Below, one piece after another: positions 1 through 12,163 of a stretch of DNA of 64,000 nt. This DNA comes from Syntrophomonadaceae bacterium (GTDB taxonomy: Bacteria; Bacillota; Syntrophomonadia; Syntrophomonadales; Syntrophomonadaceae). Within the stretch, counting starts at the first letter, position 1; each line of letters begins with the position of its first letter. Location of the stretch: the NCBI GenBank assembly GCA_012729835.1, contig JAAYCK010000098.1, positions 23,179-87,178 on the forward strand, given 5' to 3'. The position numbers were made by a program, and so were the translations under genes. The notes beneath the pieces were generated by a model. The model saw only the letters and a program-made list of their open reading frames with translations, did no database searches and was not told where the DNA came from.

Positions 1-1439
1 AGTATCAGGATACTAACTATGCCCAATACATGTGGGCTCGTTTGTTAGCTGCGACGCATCACAACATTTTCGCAGTTGGAGATCCCGACCAGTCTATATA
101 TAGCTGGCGTGGGGCAGAGCCACATAATATCAACCGATTTATGCAGGATTATCCCGACGCCAGGGTTATTAAACTGGAAGCTAATTATCGCTCCGGCCAG
201 CACATATTGACTGCTGCCAACGCGGTGATCAAAAACAACCAGGAACGCCAGGAAAAGAAACTCTTTACTACCCGCGGCGACGGGAACCGGATAGTTCATT
301 TCTGCGCTATTAATGGTTATCAAGAGGCGCGCTTTATAGCCAACACTATTGGAGAACTGGTGGCGGAAAAGGGAGCCAAGTACAGTGACTGTGCTATTTT
401 CTATCGGACACATACCCAGTCGCGAGTCCTGGAGGAAGCCTTACTGGAGAAGGTTATACCTTATAGGATCGTAGGAGCCAAGCGGTTTTTTGAACGCAAG
501 GAGATCAAAGACATCACGGCCTATTTGCGTCTGGCGGTAAATCACAATGATTACCTGAGCTTTAAAAGGATCATTAATGTACCCCGGCGTGGGGTAGGGG
601 ACAAAACATTAGAGCGCATCGAAGAGCGGGCTCGGAATGAAGGTCTGGTTCTGATAGATGTACTGGCTGATCCGGTAGCCATCGGAGGGGTCAACAAAAA
701 GACCACGGCAGCGCTGGAGGAATTCTTTGGCATGATGCTGTATATTTCATCTTTGGTAGAGGCGGATATGCCGGTAACAGAAATATTGGATGAATTGCTG
801 CAGGCCAGCCGCTATGTGGATGATTTGATAGCCACTGATCCGGTAACAGCAGAGGCACGTATTGAAAACCTGGAGGAGCTGAAATCACTGGCGGCTGAAT
901 TCGAGAAGGCAGGCGGGAACGGACTGGGCGAATTCCTGGCTCAGGTAACGCTGGTGCAGGAAAGCGACGAAGTCGATCATAGCGAAGCCGTCACTATGAT
1001 GACCTACCATGGCGCCAAAGGATTGGAGTTCCCCGTGGTGTTTATGACCGGTATGGAAGAAGGGGTGTTCCCCTCCTACCGCTGTGAAACCATCGACCAG
1101 TTGGAAGAAGAAAGGCGCTTGTGTTACGTGGGTATAACCCGGGCCATGGAAAGACTCTATCTGACTAATGCCCATACCAGGTTCCTTAATGGTTATGAGC
1201 GGGACAACCCCCCTTCCCGCTTCCTGGCGGAGATACCGGTGGAAGTATTGGCAACACCGCAGCAGGATGCCGCTCTGGATTCGACTCCGTCGGTGGGTGA
1301 CCGGGTGCGGCACCGCAAATTCGGGGTTGGAGTGGTCATTGAATTATTGGAAGACGGCAATATAGCGGTTATCGACTTTGCCCATGCCGGAACCCGCATG
1401 CTGCGTTTAGACCTGGCTCCGATGGAGAAAATAGGTTAA
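1..1439 (+). CDS. pcrA: ATP-dependent DNA helicase PcrA/UvrD, 3' part
   Basis: This is the C-terminal part (about 478 residues) of a superfamily 1A 3'-5' DNA helicase acting in repair and plasmid or stalled-fork processing. The window begins inside the Walker B region: the frame from base 3 reads YQDTN, and no start lies in the window. Visible motifs are GDPDQSIYSWRG (motif III region), NYRSGQ (motif IV), TYHGAKGLEF (motif V) and CYVGITRAMERL (motif VI). The last 50 residues (VGDRVRHRKFGVG onward) form the Tudor-like domain typical of PcrA rather than UvrD or Rep. The family is usually about 720-750 residues, so roughly a third lies upstream. ligA follows, as in many Firmicutes, though here a repeat-bearing gap separates them. 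Confidence 0.96.
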   Translation, partial: YQDTNYAQYMWARLLAATHHNIFAVGDPDQSIYSWRGAEPHNINRFMQDYPDARVIKLEANYRSGQHILTAANAVIKNNQERQEKKLFTTRGDGNRIVHFCAINGYQEARFIANTIGELVAEKGAKYSDCAIFYRTHTQSRVLEEALLEKVIPYRIVGAKRFFERKEIKDITAYLRLAVNHNDYLSFKRIINVPRRGVGDKTLERIEERARNEGLVLIDVLADPVAIGGVNKKTTAALEEFFGMMLYISSLVEADMPVTEILDELLQASRYVDDLIATDPVTAEARIENLEELKSLAAEFEKAGGNGLGEFLAQVTLVQESDEVDHSEAVTMMTYHGAKGLEFPVVFMTGMEEGVFPSYRCETIDQLEEERRLCYVGITRAMERLYLTNAHTRFLNGYERDNPPSRFLAEIPVEVLATPQQDAALDSTPSVGDRVRHRKFGVGVVIELLEDGNIAVIDFAHAGTRMLRLDLAPMEKIG

Positions 1440-1450
1440 GGGGTTGCGAA

Positions 1451-3821
<2,371 letters not shown>

Positions 3822-3938
3822 AATAAACATTGCCCCCATGGGTGAGACTGGCCCAGATAATAACATCAGCCTGCCTGATTTCCTCTTCGATGACCGCCAG
3901 AAGAACACTAGAAATCCTCCAATATTAGCCTGAAATCA

Positions 3939-4436
3939 CTATAACTCCATCCAGCCATAAGCAGTGATATTATTGGTAAGGCCATCCATCTCCAGGGGTA
4001 TGGTTTCCAGCAGCATCCCACCGTGCTTCTCATAAAAACGCCGGTAAGGACTGCCGCTGAGTACCCACACCACCATGGAGCGGGTACCAGAGTCCTTGAA
4101 ATGTTGTTGGACGGCGTTGAAGAGAGCAGTGCCGATACCCGAACGCTGGTAATTTTCATAGATATAGAAGGCATATAACTCACCATGGAAGACCGGGTCG
4201 GTTTCGCGAGACGGACCGGCTGCAGCAAAACCGATGATATTGCCCGCTTCGTCTTCAGCGGCATAAACAAATGCGCTGCCAAAGGCAAATTCCTGCCAGC
4301 TTGCTTCCTTACTGGCATAGGAGAGGTTGTCCAGGTAATCAGGGTCTATCAGACCCCGGTAAGCGCTTTTCCAGGTGTCGACCGTGACCTTGGCAATAGC
4401 CGGGATATCATCTTTGGTAGCTTCTCTTACCTTCAT
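3939..4436 (-). CDS. GNAT family N-acetyltransferase
   Basis: This 165-residue protein is a single GNAT domain, which moves an acetyl group from acetyl-CoA to an amine. It begins with the typical VREATKDDIPAIAKV strand-helix. The acetyl-CoA binding loop is YQRSGIGTALF (Q/RxxGxG/A type, around residues 98-108), followed by the conserved late segment FYEKHGG. The substrate is not predictable. The gene is on the opposite strand to its neighbours ligA and gatC and starts about 130 bases from the divergent gatC promoter. Confidence 0.88.
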   Translation of the reverse strand: MKVREATKDDIPAIAKVTVDTWKSAYRGLIDPDYLDNLSYASKEASWQEFAFGSAFVYAAEDEAGNIIGFAAAGPSRETDPVFHGELYAFYIYENYQRSGIGTALFNAVQQHFKDSGTRSMVVWVLSGSPYRRFYEKHGGMLLETIPLEMDGLTNNITAYGWMEL

Positions 4437-4563
4437 AACAATGCTCCAATTGTATATGTTGCTATTGGATAATTATAGCATTAACAGCTGCGGTAGATGA
4501 ACCTAAACTCGGGGTAGGTATCCGTAGATGATGCCAAATAGATTAGTTATATAGACTCCTTTT

Positions 4564-4572
4564 TGTTATAAT
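4564..4572 (+). promoter_or_regulatory. Probable extended -10 promoter for gatCAB
   Basis: TGTTATAAT matches a sigma-A extended -10 element (TGn-TATAAT). It sits about 44 bases upstream of the gatC GTG start. No good -35 is seen at the right spacing, which extended -10 promoters tolerate. Confidence 0.5.
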
Positions 4573-4615
4573 AGTAGAATATTATTTTAAGCTCAATATT
4601 TGAGGAGGCATAGCA

Positions 4616-4900
4616 GTGGCCCTGACAATCAAGGAAGTGGAACATGTGGCCATGTTGGCCCGGCTTAGTCTGAGCCAGCAGGAGAAAGAGACCTTTGCCG
4701 TCCAGCTGGGGACTATTTTGGAATATGCCAGTACGATCAACCAGCTGAATACTGACGGGGTTGAGCCCCTGGACCATATATTGCCGGTATTTAATGTTTT
4801 TCGCGAAGACCAGGTTGAACCTTCGGCACCTCGGGAAGAGATCCTTTCCAACGGCCCCCTGATTGAAGATGGGCAGTATCGAGTGCCCAAGATCTTGTAG
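4616..4900 (+). CDS. gatC: Asp-tRNA(Asn)/Glu-tRNA(Gln) amidotransferase subunit C
   Basis: The 94-residue protein is the small stabilising subunit of the GatCAB amidotransferase, which converts misacylated Glu-tRNA(Gln) and Asp-tRNA(Asn) to the correct amide. The family pattern is clear: EVEHVAMLARLSL at the N-terminus, the central TINQLNTDGVEP and the C-terminal YRVPKIL. The start is GTG with GAGGAGG eight bases upstream. It is the first gene of gatC-gatA-gatB. Confidence 0.96.
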   Translation: MALTIKEVEHVAMLARLSLSQQEKETFAVQLGTILEYASTINQLNTDGVEPLDHILPVFNVFREDQVEPSAPREEILSNGPLIEDGQYRVPKIL

Positions 4901-4915
4901 AAAGGCGGGCTGATC

Positions 4916-6370
4916 GTGGAACTGTATGAATTGACTCTGCATGAGTTACTTACTCTGCATAATAATAAACAGGCTTCATCGGAAGAAATAGTAAACTCGA
5001 TCTTTAAGCGGATTCACCAGGTCGAGGGCGATGTGAAGGCCTTTATCAGCCTGGATGAGGATACCGCCCGGCAAAAAGCCCGGGCGGCTGATAGCGAAAA
5101 GTGGCCGGGGAAGATCGCCGGGATGCCTTTTGGTTTAAAGGACATCTTCTGTACCCGTGGTCTTAAGACTACCTGTGCTTCTCGCATGCTGGAGAATTTT
5201 GTTCCGACTTATGATTCCACTGCCGGGGCGAGATTAAATGCTGCCGGAGGTGTTTTAATAGGTAAGCTCAACATGGATGAGTTCGCCATGGGTTCTTCCA
5301 CTGAGCAATCAGCCTTTTTCGCCACCCATAATCCCTGGGACCTTACACGGGTACCTGGTGGTTCTTCTGGAGGGTCAGCTGCAGCAGTATCGGCCGATGA
5401 GGTGCCATTTGCTCTGGGCACTGATACCGGCGGCTCGATTCGGCAGCCAGCAGCATTTTGTGGCGTGGTAGGTCTGAGGCCTACCTATGGTCGGGTTTCC
5501 CGTTGGGGAGTTATCGCCTACGCTTCCTCATTGGATCAGGTGGGCGTGTTTTCTAAAGACGTCGAGGACTGTGCTCTGGTAATGAATCTGATTGCCGGGC
5601 GGGACCCGCGGGATGCCACCAGCCTGGAGGTTGAAGTCCCCGATTATACCGCTTATCTTGATGCTGGTATCAAAGGAATGAAGATAGCCTGCCCCCGGGA
5701 GTATTTCGGCCAGGGGGTGGATGCCGGAATTCAGGAGGCAGTAAAAAAGGCTCTGCAAAAATACGAGGAAGCAGGAGCGATCGTTGAGGAAGTTTCCCTG
5801 CCCCACAGCCAATATGCGCTGCCGGCCTATTACCTGGTAGCTACAGCGGAAGCCAGTGCGAACCTGGCGCGTTTTGACGGGGTTCGCTACGGGCTGCGTG
5901 ATGGACAGGCGGACAATGTTATCGATATGTTTTCTAACAGCCGCTCTCGGGGTTTTGGCTCGGAGGTAAAGAGACGAATCATGCTGGGTACCTATGCCCT
6001 GAGTTCAGGATACTATGATGCCTATTACCTGAAGGCATTGAAGGTGCGGCGTCTCATTTATGAGGATTTCCAGAAGGTATTCAATGAATTCGATCTGATA
6101 GTAGCTCCAACTACTCCGACTACGGCTTTTAAGATTGGGGAGCAGATCGGCGATCCTTTGACACTGTATATGAATGATATCTTGACAGTGCCAGTCAACA
6201 TGGCCGGTTTGCCTGGCATATCGATCCCCTGTGGGCTTCTTAACGGGCTGCCGGTTGGGATGCAATTGATCGGCAAACCCTTTGATGAAGGCACCCTTAT
6301 CAAAGCAGCTTATGCTTATGAAGAAATAAGTGGGATAAGGTGCCTGAAACCGCAGCAGGGGGTGATATAG
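4916..6370 (+). CDS. gatA: Asp-tRNA(Asn)/Glu-tRNA(Gln) amidotransferase subunit A
   Basis: The 484-residue amidase-signature subunit releases ammonia from glutamine for the amidotransferase. The Ser-cisSer-Lys catalytic apparatus is intact: Lys75 in PFGLKD, the cis-Ser in PGGSSGGS (about residues 148-154) and nucleophile Ser174 in [11 protein letters not shown]. It starts with GTG at 4916, 15 bases after gatC. Its TAG stop abuts the gatB ATG without a gap, implying translational coupling. Confidence 0.97.
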   Translation: MELYELTLHELLTLHNNKQASSEEIVNSIFKRIHQVEGDVKAFISLDEDTARQKARAADSEKWPGKIAGMPFGLKDIFCTRGLKTTCASRMLENFVPTYDSTAGARLNAAGGVLIGKLNMDEFAMGSSTEQSAFFATHNPWDLTRVPGGSSGGSAAAVSADEVPFALGTDTGGSIRQPAAFCGVVGLRPTYGRVSRWGVIAYASSLDQVGVFSKDVEDCALVMNLIAGRDPRDATSLEVEVPDYTAYLDAGIKGMKIACPREYFGQGVDAGIQEAVKKALQKYEEAGAIVEEVSLPHSQYALPAYYLVATAEASANLARFDGVRYGLRDGQADNVIDMFSNSRSRGFGSEVKRRIMLGTYALSSGYYDAYYLKALKVRRLIYEDFQKVFNEFDLIVAPTTPTTAFKIGEQIGDPLTLYMNDILTVPVNMAGLPGISIPCGLLNGLPVGMQLIGKPFDEGTLIKAAYAYEEISGIRCLKPQQGVI

Positions 6371-7810
6371 ATGGGCAAGGACTATGAAGTAGTAATTGGC
6401 CTGGAAGTACATGCCGAGTTAAAGACAGACAGCAAGATATTCTGTGGCTGTTCCACCGCCTTCGGGGCTGAGCCCAATACCCAGGTTTGCCCGGTTTGTT
6501 CCGGGTTTCCGGGCATGCTGCCGGTCCTCAACCAGAAGGTTGTTGAGTTAGCCATCATTACCGGTCTGGCGCTCAACAGCAAAATACCGGATTATTGTAA
6601 GTTTGACCGCAAGAACTATTTCTACCCGGATCTGCCCAAGGCTTATCAGATATCGCAATTTGATCTGCCTATTTGCATGGGTGGATACCTGGATATAGAA
6701 ATAGATGGCGATAAAAAGAGGATAGGGATCACTCGGGCGCATATGGAAGAAGATGCCGGTAAGCTGGTGCACCAGGGGAATATTACCAGCACCACTTTTT
6801 CGCTGGTCGATCTGAACCGTTCCGGAGTTCCGCTATTAGAGATCGTATCAGAACCCGATATGAGAAGTGCTAGTGAAGCCAGGGCTTACCTGGAGAAATT
6901 GCGAGCGATACTTCTTTTTGCCGGAGTGTCCGACTGCAAAATGCAGGAAGGTTCTTTGCGCTGTGATGCTAATGTGTCGGTGCGGCCGGTAGGAGAGACC
7001 AGGCTCGGCGCCAGGGCTGAGATAAAAAATCTCAACTCCTTCCGCTCCCTGGAGCGGGCTATCGAATTTGAAGCCCGGCGTCAGATTGAAGCGATTGAAG
7101 ATGGTGAAGCGATAATCCAGGAGACGCGAACCTGGGATGAGGATAAACAGGCGACCCGTTCCATGCGCTCCAAGGAAGAGGCTCATGATTATCGATATTT
7201 CCCGGAGCCGGATCTGCCCCCGTTGCGTATCAGCCACGAATGGGTGGAAAGATTGCGGACTGTCATGCCGGAACTGCCGGATCAGGCGCAAATAAGATTG
7301 CAGGAAAGCTTTGGACTGCCGTCCTATGATGCGGCTATCCTTACCCTCACCCCTGAATCGCTGGCATTTTTCGATAAATGTGTTGAGCTTTATCCTCAGC
7401 CTAAGATGGTATCAAATTGGATGATGGGCGAGTTATCGCGCTTGCTTAATCAAAATAATTTGGAAATAAGCGATTGCCGCTTCGGACCGGCTGAATTGGC
7501 AAGATTGCTTACCCTGATCGACGAGGGGACTATCAGCGGCAAGATGGCCAAGGGCATCTTCGAAGATATGTTTGCCAGCGGCAAGCCGCCCGATCAGATT
7601 ATTGCAGAAAAAGGCATGACCCAGATCTCCGATCAGGATACCCTGATCAAAGTTATCGATGAAGTCATTGCCGCCAACCCGACTGTTGTAGAGGATTACC
7701 GTAACGGCAAGGAGAAGGCACTGGGTTTCCTGGTGGGCCAGATAATGAAGGCTACCAAGGGTCAGGCTAATCCTGGTGTAGTGAACACTTTGTTGAAAGA
7801 GAGATTGTAA
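6371..7810 (+). CDS. gatB: Asp-tRNA(Asn)/Glu-tRNA(Gln) amidotransferase subunit B
   Basis: This 479-residue subunit is the kinase/tRNA-binding part of GatCAB. It phosphorylates the tRNA-bound Glu or Asp and accepts ammonia from GatA. The N-terminus has [10 protein letters not shown] and four likely zinc-binding cysteines (Cys25, 27, 40, 43). The middle has the GatB signature [14 protein letters not shown] and [14 protein letters not shown]. The last 150 residues form the helical YqeY-like tRNA-binding domain. Length and order are standard. Confidence 0.97.
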   Translation: MGKDYEVVIGLEVHAELKTDSKIFCGCSTAFGAEPNTQVCPVCSGFPGMLPVLNQKVVELAIITGLALNSKIPDYCKFDRKNYFYPDLPKAYQISQFDLPICMGGYLDIEIDGDKKRIGITRAHMEEDAGKLVHQGNITSTTFSLVDLNRSGVPLLEIVSEPDMRSASEARAYLEKLRAILLFAGVSDCKMQEGSLRCDANVSVRPVGETRLGARAEIKNLNSFRSLERAIEFEARRQIEAIEDGEAIIQETRTWDEDKQATRSMRSKEEAHDYRYFPEPDLPPLRISHEWVERLRTVMPELPDQAQIRLQESFGLPSYDAAILTLTPESLAFFDKCVELYPQPKMVSNWMMGELSRLLNQNNLEISDCRFGPAELARLLTLIDEGTISGKMAKGIFEDMFASGKPPDQIIAEKGMTQISDQDTLIKVIDEVIAANPTVVEDYRNGKEKALGFLVGQIMKATKGQANPGVVNTLLKERL

Positions 7811-7827
7811 AGGGAAGGGTGACATAT

Positions 7828-9003
7828 ATGAGAATAACGGGAAGGGCCAATAAGGACTGGTTCTTAGAAGAAGGAGCAAAATTATATATAGTGGATACTA
7901 CATTGCGTGATGGCGAACAGACTGCCGGCGTAGTGTTTACTAATGATGAAAAGATTAAGATAGCTAAGTATCTTGATCAGATCGGGGTCGACCAGATCGA
8001 AGCCGGCATACCGGTTATGGGCGGTTTCGAAAAGGATTGTATCAAAGAGATTGTTAATCTGGGGCTGAAATCGAGCATAATGGCTTGGAATCGTGCGGTT
8101 ATATCTGATATCCAAGAATCAATTTCCTGTGGGGTGGATGCAGTAGCTATTTCGATTTCGACTTCAGATATACACATAGTGCATAAATTACAGACCACCC
8201 GTGAAGACGTTCTGAAGCGCATGTCAGACGCCGTCAAGTACGCCAAAGACCGGGGGGTCTATGTTTCGGTCAATGCCGAGGATGCCTCGCGGACTGATAT
8301 CGAGTTCCTTACTGAGTTTGCCCTGGTAGCCAAGCATGCCGGCGCCAACCGCCTGCGTTTCTGCGATACGGTTGGCACCCTCGATCCTCTGACAACCTTT
8401 CGCTACATTCGAACCCTGGTGGATGCTGTAGGCATAGATGTGGAAATGCACACCCATAACGATTTTGGTATGGCAACTGCCAATTCACTGGCTGGGGTCT
8501 ATGCGGGAGCCAACCACGTTGGAGTGACGGTGAACGGTTTGGGCGAAAGAGCCGGCAATTCGTGCCTGCAGGAAGTAATCATGGGCATCAAATATTTACT
8601 GAAGATGGAATTGCCATATAATACCACCATTTTCAAAGAGGTAGCCGAATACGTTGCGGTAGCATCCGGACGGGCCCTGCCGGTCAGCAAGCCGATCGTC
8701 GGTAATAATATCTTTGCCCATGAGTCAGGTATCCACGGCGATGGAGTATTGAAGAACCCGTTGACCTACGAGGTGTTCAGCCCGGAAGAGGTGGGTCTGG
8801 AACGGCAGATAGTTTTGGGCAAGCATTCGGGTTCGGCGGCAGTAAAGGCCAAATTCCATGAATATGGCATGGAACTTAGCAATGAGGACGCTGCCGAGTT
8901 ACTGGCGCGGGTCAGGGATATGTCTATTGCCAAAAAGCGTTCCTTATTCGATAAAGAGCTGATCCTGATGTACGAAGACTTCCAGAAGGAACTGCAGGGT
9001 TAA
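7828..9003 (+). CDS. Homocitrate synthase-like (NifV/LeuA family) enzyme
   Basis: The 391-residue protein belongs to the DRE-TIM family that condenses acetyl-CoA with 2-oxoacids. It has the signature DTTLRDGEQTAG (residues 23-34), metal-binding HTHNDFGMATAN, GLGERAGN and HESGIHGDGV. The short length without a LeuA regulatory domain fits homocitrate synthase of the NifV type. An Re-citrate synthase role, known in anaerobes that lack Si-citrate synthase, is an alternative the sequence cannot exclude. No nif genes are nearby. A GTG at 7819 is possible, but the AGGGAAGGG site just upstream fits the ATG at 7828 better. It follows gatB by 17 bases and may be co-transcribed. Confidence 0.8.
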   Translation: MRITGRANKDWFLEEGAKLYIVDTTLRDGEQTAGVVFTNDEKIKIAKYLDQIGVDQIEAGIPVMGGFEKDCIKEIVNLGLKSSIMAWNRAVISDIQESISCGVDAVAISISTSDIHIVHKLQTTREDVLKRMSDAVKYAKDRGVYVSVNAEDASRTDIEFLTEFALVAKHAGANRLRFCDTVGTLDPLTTFRYIRTLVDAVGIDVEMHTHNDFGMATANSLAGVYAGANHVGVTVNGLGERAGNSCLQEVIMGIKYLLKMELPYNTTIFKEVAEYVAVASGRALPVSKPIVGNNIFAHESGIHGDGVLKNPLTYEVFSPEEVGLERQIVLGKHSGSAAVKAKFHEYGMELSNEDAAELLARVRDMSIAKKRSLFDKELILMYEDFQKELQG

Positions 9004-9201
9004 ATATAATCAATAATTCGCTCAGGTCATTAGCGCTGGTCATGCTTAAGATACTTCCGAAGGCGGACTGGCAGAACATTTTAAGAATCATGGCAGTTTA
9101 GTTTGATTAGACAGGAGATGGCACCGGGGCTAAATTAATAAGCGTTCCCGGGTATAATCTTTCCCGGCAAAGTGTCGGTTTACATGCTTGGGGGGAGAAG
9201 C

Positions 9202-9912
9202 ATGAAGACTACCGTAACCAGAGTACCGCTCAGGCTGGCCAATAGTCATCTGGTCAGAGGCAAAAAGACTATAATCGTAGATACTGGTGATCCCGGATTC
9301 AGCCATGGACTTTACCGGGCCATGCAGCGGGAAGGAATAAACCGGTCCGATATCAGCTTGATCTTTATTACTCATGGGCATATCGATCACTATGGCAGCG
9401 TGTTTGCCCTGAAAAAGGCACTGGATGTTCCGGTGGCGGTCCACCGTTTGGATCAGATCTATCTGGAGAAAGGTACCCAGGCTCCGCTCTATCCGTTGAA
9501 CCGCCCAGCTGCTCTACTGAAAAGAGTTGGTCAGGGCATGCGGGTACGGCATAACAATTTCAAGGCTGATATTATTGTCGACGATCACTTAGATCTGCTG
9601 CGATTTGGGGTGGAAGGATTTATATTACCTACCCCCGGCCATACCCTGGGTTCGGCTTCACTTATTCTGCCCGATAGCTGCGCCATAACCGGAGACCTCA
9701 TTATACGGCGCCATTTCTTCCGAGGTCCGGCCGAGGCTTGCGTATTTCTGCATGATAAGGAAAAGTATCATAACAGCGTCAACTTGCTCAAACTCTGCGG
9801 CGTTAAGAAAATATACCCCGGCCATGGCGCTTCCATTGACATGGAACCTGTCTATGCCAGAGAAGAACGAATTAGACGCAGATCAACGCAGACTAAATAT
9901 GATCAACGCTGA
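9202..9912 (+). CDS. Metallo-beta-lactamase-fold hydrolase
   Basis: This 236-residue protein has the complete two-metal binding set: THGHIDH (His58, His60, Asp62, His63), PTPGHTLGS (third histidine) and YPGHG near the end. Such proteins hydrolyse thioesters, phosphodiesters or lactones; the substrate is unknown. The ATG at 9202 follows a GGGGGAG site by five bases and is preferred to the GTG at 9172. The last dozen codons (RRRSTQTKYDQR region) are encoded by an interspersed repeat (9872-9916), so the natural C-terminus has probably been altered by repeat insertion. Confidence 0.85.
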   Translation: MKTTVTRVPLRLANSHLVRGKKTIIVDTGDPGFSHGLYRAMQREGINRSDISLIFITHGHIDHYGSVFALKKALDVPVAVHRLDQIYLEKGTQAPLYPLNRPAALLKRVGQGMRVRHNNFKADIIVDDHLDLLRFGVEGFILPTPGHTLGSASLILPDSCAITGDLIIRRHFFRGPAEACVFLHDKEKYHNSVNLLKLCGVKKIYPGHGASIDMEPVYAREERIRRRSTQTKYDQR

Positions 9913-9916
9913 TTTG
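9872..9916 (+). repeat. AACGCAGA-type repeat overlapping the gene end
   Basis: The stretch has repeated GATCAACGC units (GCAGATCAACGCAGA, then GATCAACGCTGAT). It resembles the CACAGAT family at the other repeat sites in having a short unit repeated about every 10 bases, but the unit differs. It supplies the stop codon of the hydrolase gene. Confidence 0.55.
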
Positions 9917-9985
9917 TTTTATAAATATTCACCGAAGAAGCGGGTAAACAATAGAACTATATTGGGGCTAAACCTCGAAAAAAGA

Positions 9986-10009
9986 AGGATGCAGTTATGG
10001 CTGCATCCT
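9986..10009 (-). terminator. Rho-independent terminator for the histidine kinase gene
   Basis: A perfect 9-base-pair stem AGGATGCAG/CTGCATCCT with a 6-base loop. On the reverse strand it is followed by TTCTTTTTTCG, so it ends transcription of the kinase gene; it may also act on the forward hydrolase transcript. Confidence 0.8.
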
Positions 10010-10053
10010 AAAATATTTTCTGAACTTATATCACCCAGAAGCATGGGGTTACA

Positions 10054-11895
10054 TTAACAAACCTTAGTATTAGCCTGTTCAAAAAGATACAGCAATTGTT
10101 GAGACAGCGCATGCAGTTTGCGCATAGATTTATCCCGGGCAGCTTGCTCGATTTCCCCGGCAACCCTCGATATCTCCATGAAGCCATACATCCCTGCCGT
10201 ACCTTTTATATCATGGCCGATGTTCTGGACCATTTCGAGATTACGAAGCTCGATGGCAGATATCAAATCATCGATCATGCTCTGCAACATCTCTATAAGT
10301 TCAGGGATAAGGTCATTTATCAGCTGCTGAGCGGGATACAATGGGCGTTTTCGTGGCGATGCTGCCTGCTCCAGATGGCGTATTACTTCCTCTGTCAACT
10401 GTTCGGCCTTAAATGGCTTGGAGATATATGAGGTGCAACCGCAGGCCAGGCATTTTTCACGATCTCCGGTCATGGCATGGGCAGTCATAGCAATTATAGG
10501 GAGATGCTGGATGCGGGGATCCTGTCTAATGATCGCTGTGGTCTCATAACCATCCATAACCGGCATCTGCATGTCCATCAAGATCAGTTCAAAATCATAA
10601 TCCTGGAGCAGCCGCAGGCAATCCAGACCGTTCTCGGCGGTGGAAACCTGGAAACCGTAATTTTGCAGCATTTGCGAGACGATTTTTCGATTCAGTTCAT
10701 TATCTTCCACCACGAGCAGATGCACCGGCTTGAAATCAAGTAGTTCGGCCAGTGCCGGCCTCAGTGATTGGAAGTCTTCCGTTGAGCATTCTTCACTCTG
10801 AGCTGTAGGCAGTTCGATGGGCAGACGAAAAGAGAAAAGCGAACCATTTCCCTCCGTGGCCTGTTCATATCTAATGCTGCCTCCCATCAGGTCTACCAGA
10901 TTACGGCAAATGTATAGACCCAATCCCGTACCGCCAAATCCCCGCGAAGCCGAATCATCGACCTGGGTAAATGGCTCAAAGATCGTCTCAGCTTTGTCAT
11001 GCGGTATACCGATACCAGTATCAGCAACGCTAACCAGAAGTTCGGGATGCGAATCGGACATTTCCAGTGCCGCCTTCACCATAACTTCCCCGGTATTAGT
11101 AAACTTGATGGCATTGTGCAGGAGATTAAGCAGTATTTGCCGGAAATGTACGCTGTCGATCATAATGCGCTGAGGAATTTCTGGGCTGATCTGAGTCCTT
11201 ATCTGCAAACCTTTTTCTCGGATCAGTGGCATGACCATATTGACGGTCTGATTTATAAAATCCGGGAAGGCGCAAATTTCCGGCCGCATGGTAAGCGTTC
11301 CAATCTCAATTTTCGATACATCGAGAATTTGATTGATAATCTGGAGCAGTTGTTCGCCGCATTCCCTGATGGTGGCGAGTTTCTTGACCTGGGCCGAATC
11401 AAGGGTATCTACATCCAACAGGTCGACCGTACCAAGTATGCCTATCATCGGGGTGCGGATCTCATGACTCATATTGGCCAGGAATTGACTTTTGGCCATA
11501 TTAGCAGCTTCCGCCTGTTGGCGGGTGTTAATGAGTTCAGTTATGTCAGTTGAGACAATCACCAATGAGCTGACCTGACTGCCGATTTTATGAGGATAGA
11601 TACGATGGCGGAAATGACGGGCCTGTCCATCAATCAGCAAAGGATAGTCGCCTTGCCAGCTCTGGCCGTTGACTAATTGGGTCTGGATCGCCTGGGATTG
11701 TTCCTCCGAATATGAAAGGAGGGTCCTTAGCACTTCATCCAGGGTGGATGTCGAGGATAACCCGGGTATCATGGTTTTAGCCTGATGGTTGGCAAACTGG
11801 ATCCTGCGGGTCTTGTTACCGATGACCATTACGCTGTCCTGAATATCTTCCAGTACGTTTGTCTGATAGCTTAATTTTCGCGAATTATCACGCAT
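10054..11895 (-). CDS. Soluble hybrid sensor histidine kinase (PAS-HK-REC-HPt)
   Basis: This 613-residue protein has no membrane segment and should sense a cytoplasmic signal. In order: PAS-like domain (about 10-125), HisKA with phospho-accepting His144 in MSHEIRTPM, HATPase with ADTGIGIP and GGTGLGL (about 290-330), a receiver domain (about 393-510) with Asp441 and Lys493, and an HPt domain with His561 in GHDIKG. The complete internal phosphorelay implies that output passes to a separate response regulator, none of which is adjacent. The ATG at 11895 has GGGAGGT upstream. It is a single-gene unit ending at the terminator at 9986-10009. Confidence 0.93.
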   Translation of the reverse strand: MRDNSRKLSYQTNVLEDIQDSVMVIGNKTRRIQFANHQAKTMIPGLSSTSTLDEVLRTLLSYSEEQSQAIQTQLVNGQSWQGDYPLLIDGQARHFRHRIYPHKIGSQVSSLVIVSTDITELINTRQQAEAANMAKSQFLANMSHEIRTPMIGILGTVDLLDVDTLDSAQVKKLATIRECGEQLLQIINQILDVSKIEIGTLTMRPEICAFPDFINQTVNMVMPLIREKGLQIRTQISPEIPQRIMIDSVHFRQILLNLLHNAIKFTNTGEVMVKAALEMSDSHPELLVSVADTGIGIPHDKAETIFEPFTQVDDSASRGFGGTGLGLYICRNLVDLMGGSIRYEQATEGNGSLFSFRLPIELPTAQSEECSTEDFQSLRPALAELLDFKPVHLLVVEDNELNRKIVSQMLQNYGFQVSTAENGLDCLRLLQDYDFELILMDMQMPVMDGYETTAIIRQDPRIQHLPIIAMTAHAMTGDREKCLACGCTSYISKPFKAEQLTEEVIRHLEQAASPRKRPLYPAQQLINDLIPELIEMLQSMIDDLISAIELRNLEMVQNIGHDIKGTAGMYGFMEISRVAGEIEQAARDKSMRKLHALSQQLLYLFEQANTKVC

Positions 11896-12163
11896 CAGCT
11901 TGCACCTCCCGAAAAGACATAGAAATTGACATTAAATAACGATACACCTATAAGATACACGATGGATTTCGAGAAAAATGTCTGCTTATGGGTCGGTATA
12001 AAATTTTTATTGTGGCTTTTATTGGCGAATTTTATGGTATTACAGGGATAAAGTGTGGTAAATTGGGAATAGAATGAATTGGATACGGTTTATCATCGTT
12101 TAAATGAGGATTTTGTCGCCGATCGGGCAAATATTTTTAGAAAATCTTGACGGAGGGAGATAG

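Noticed and set aside
9153..9158. TATAAT as promoter of the metallo-beta-lactamase-fold gene
   Set aside because: No -35 at a proper distance and no extended -10; left unannotated.
10999..11553. A 184-codon forward open frame
   Set aside because: Antisense of the histidine kinase core; the sense frame has all kinase motifs.
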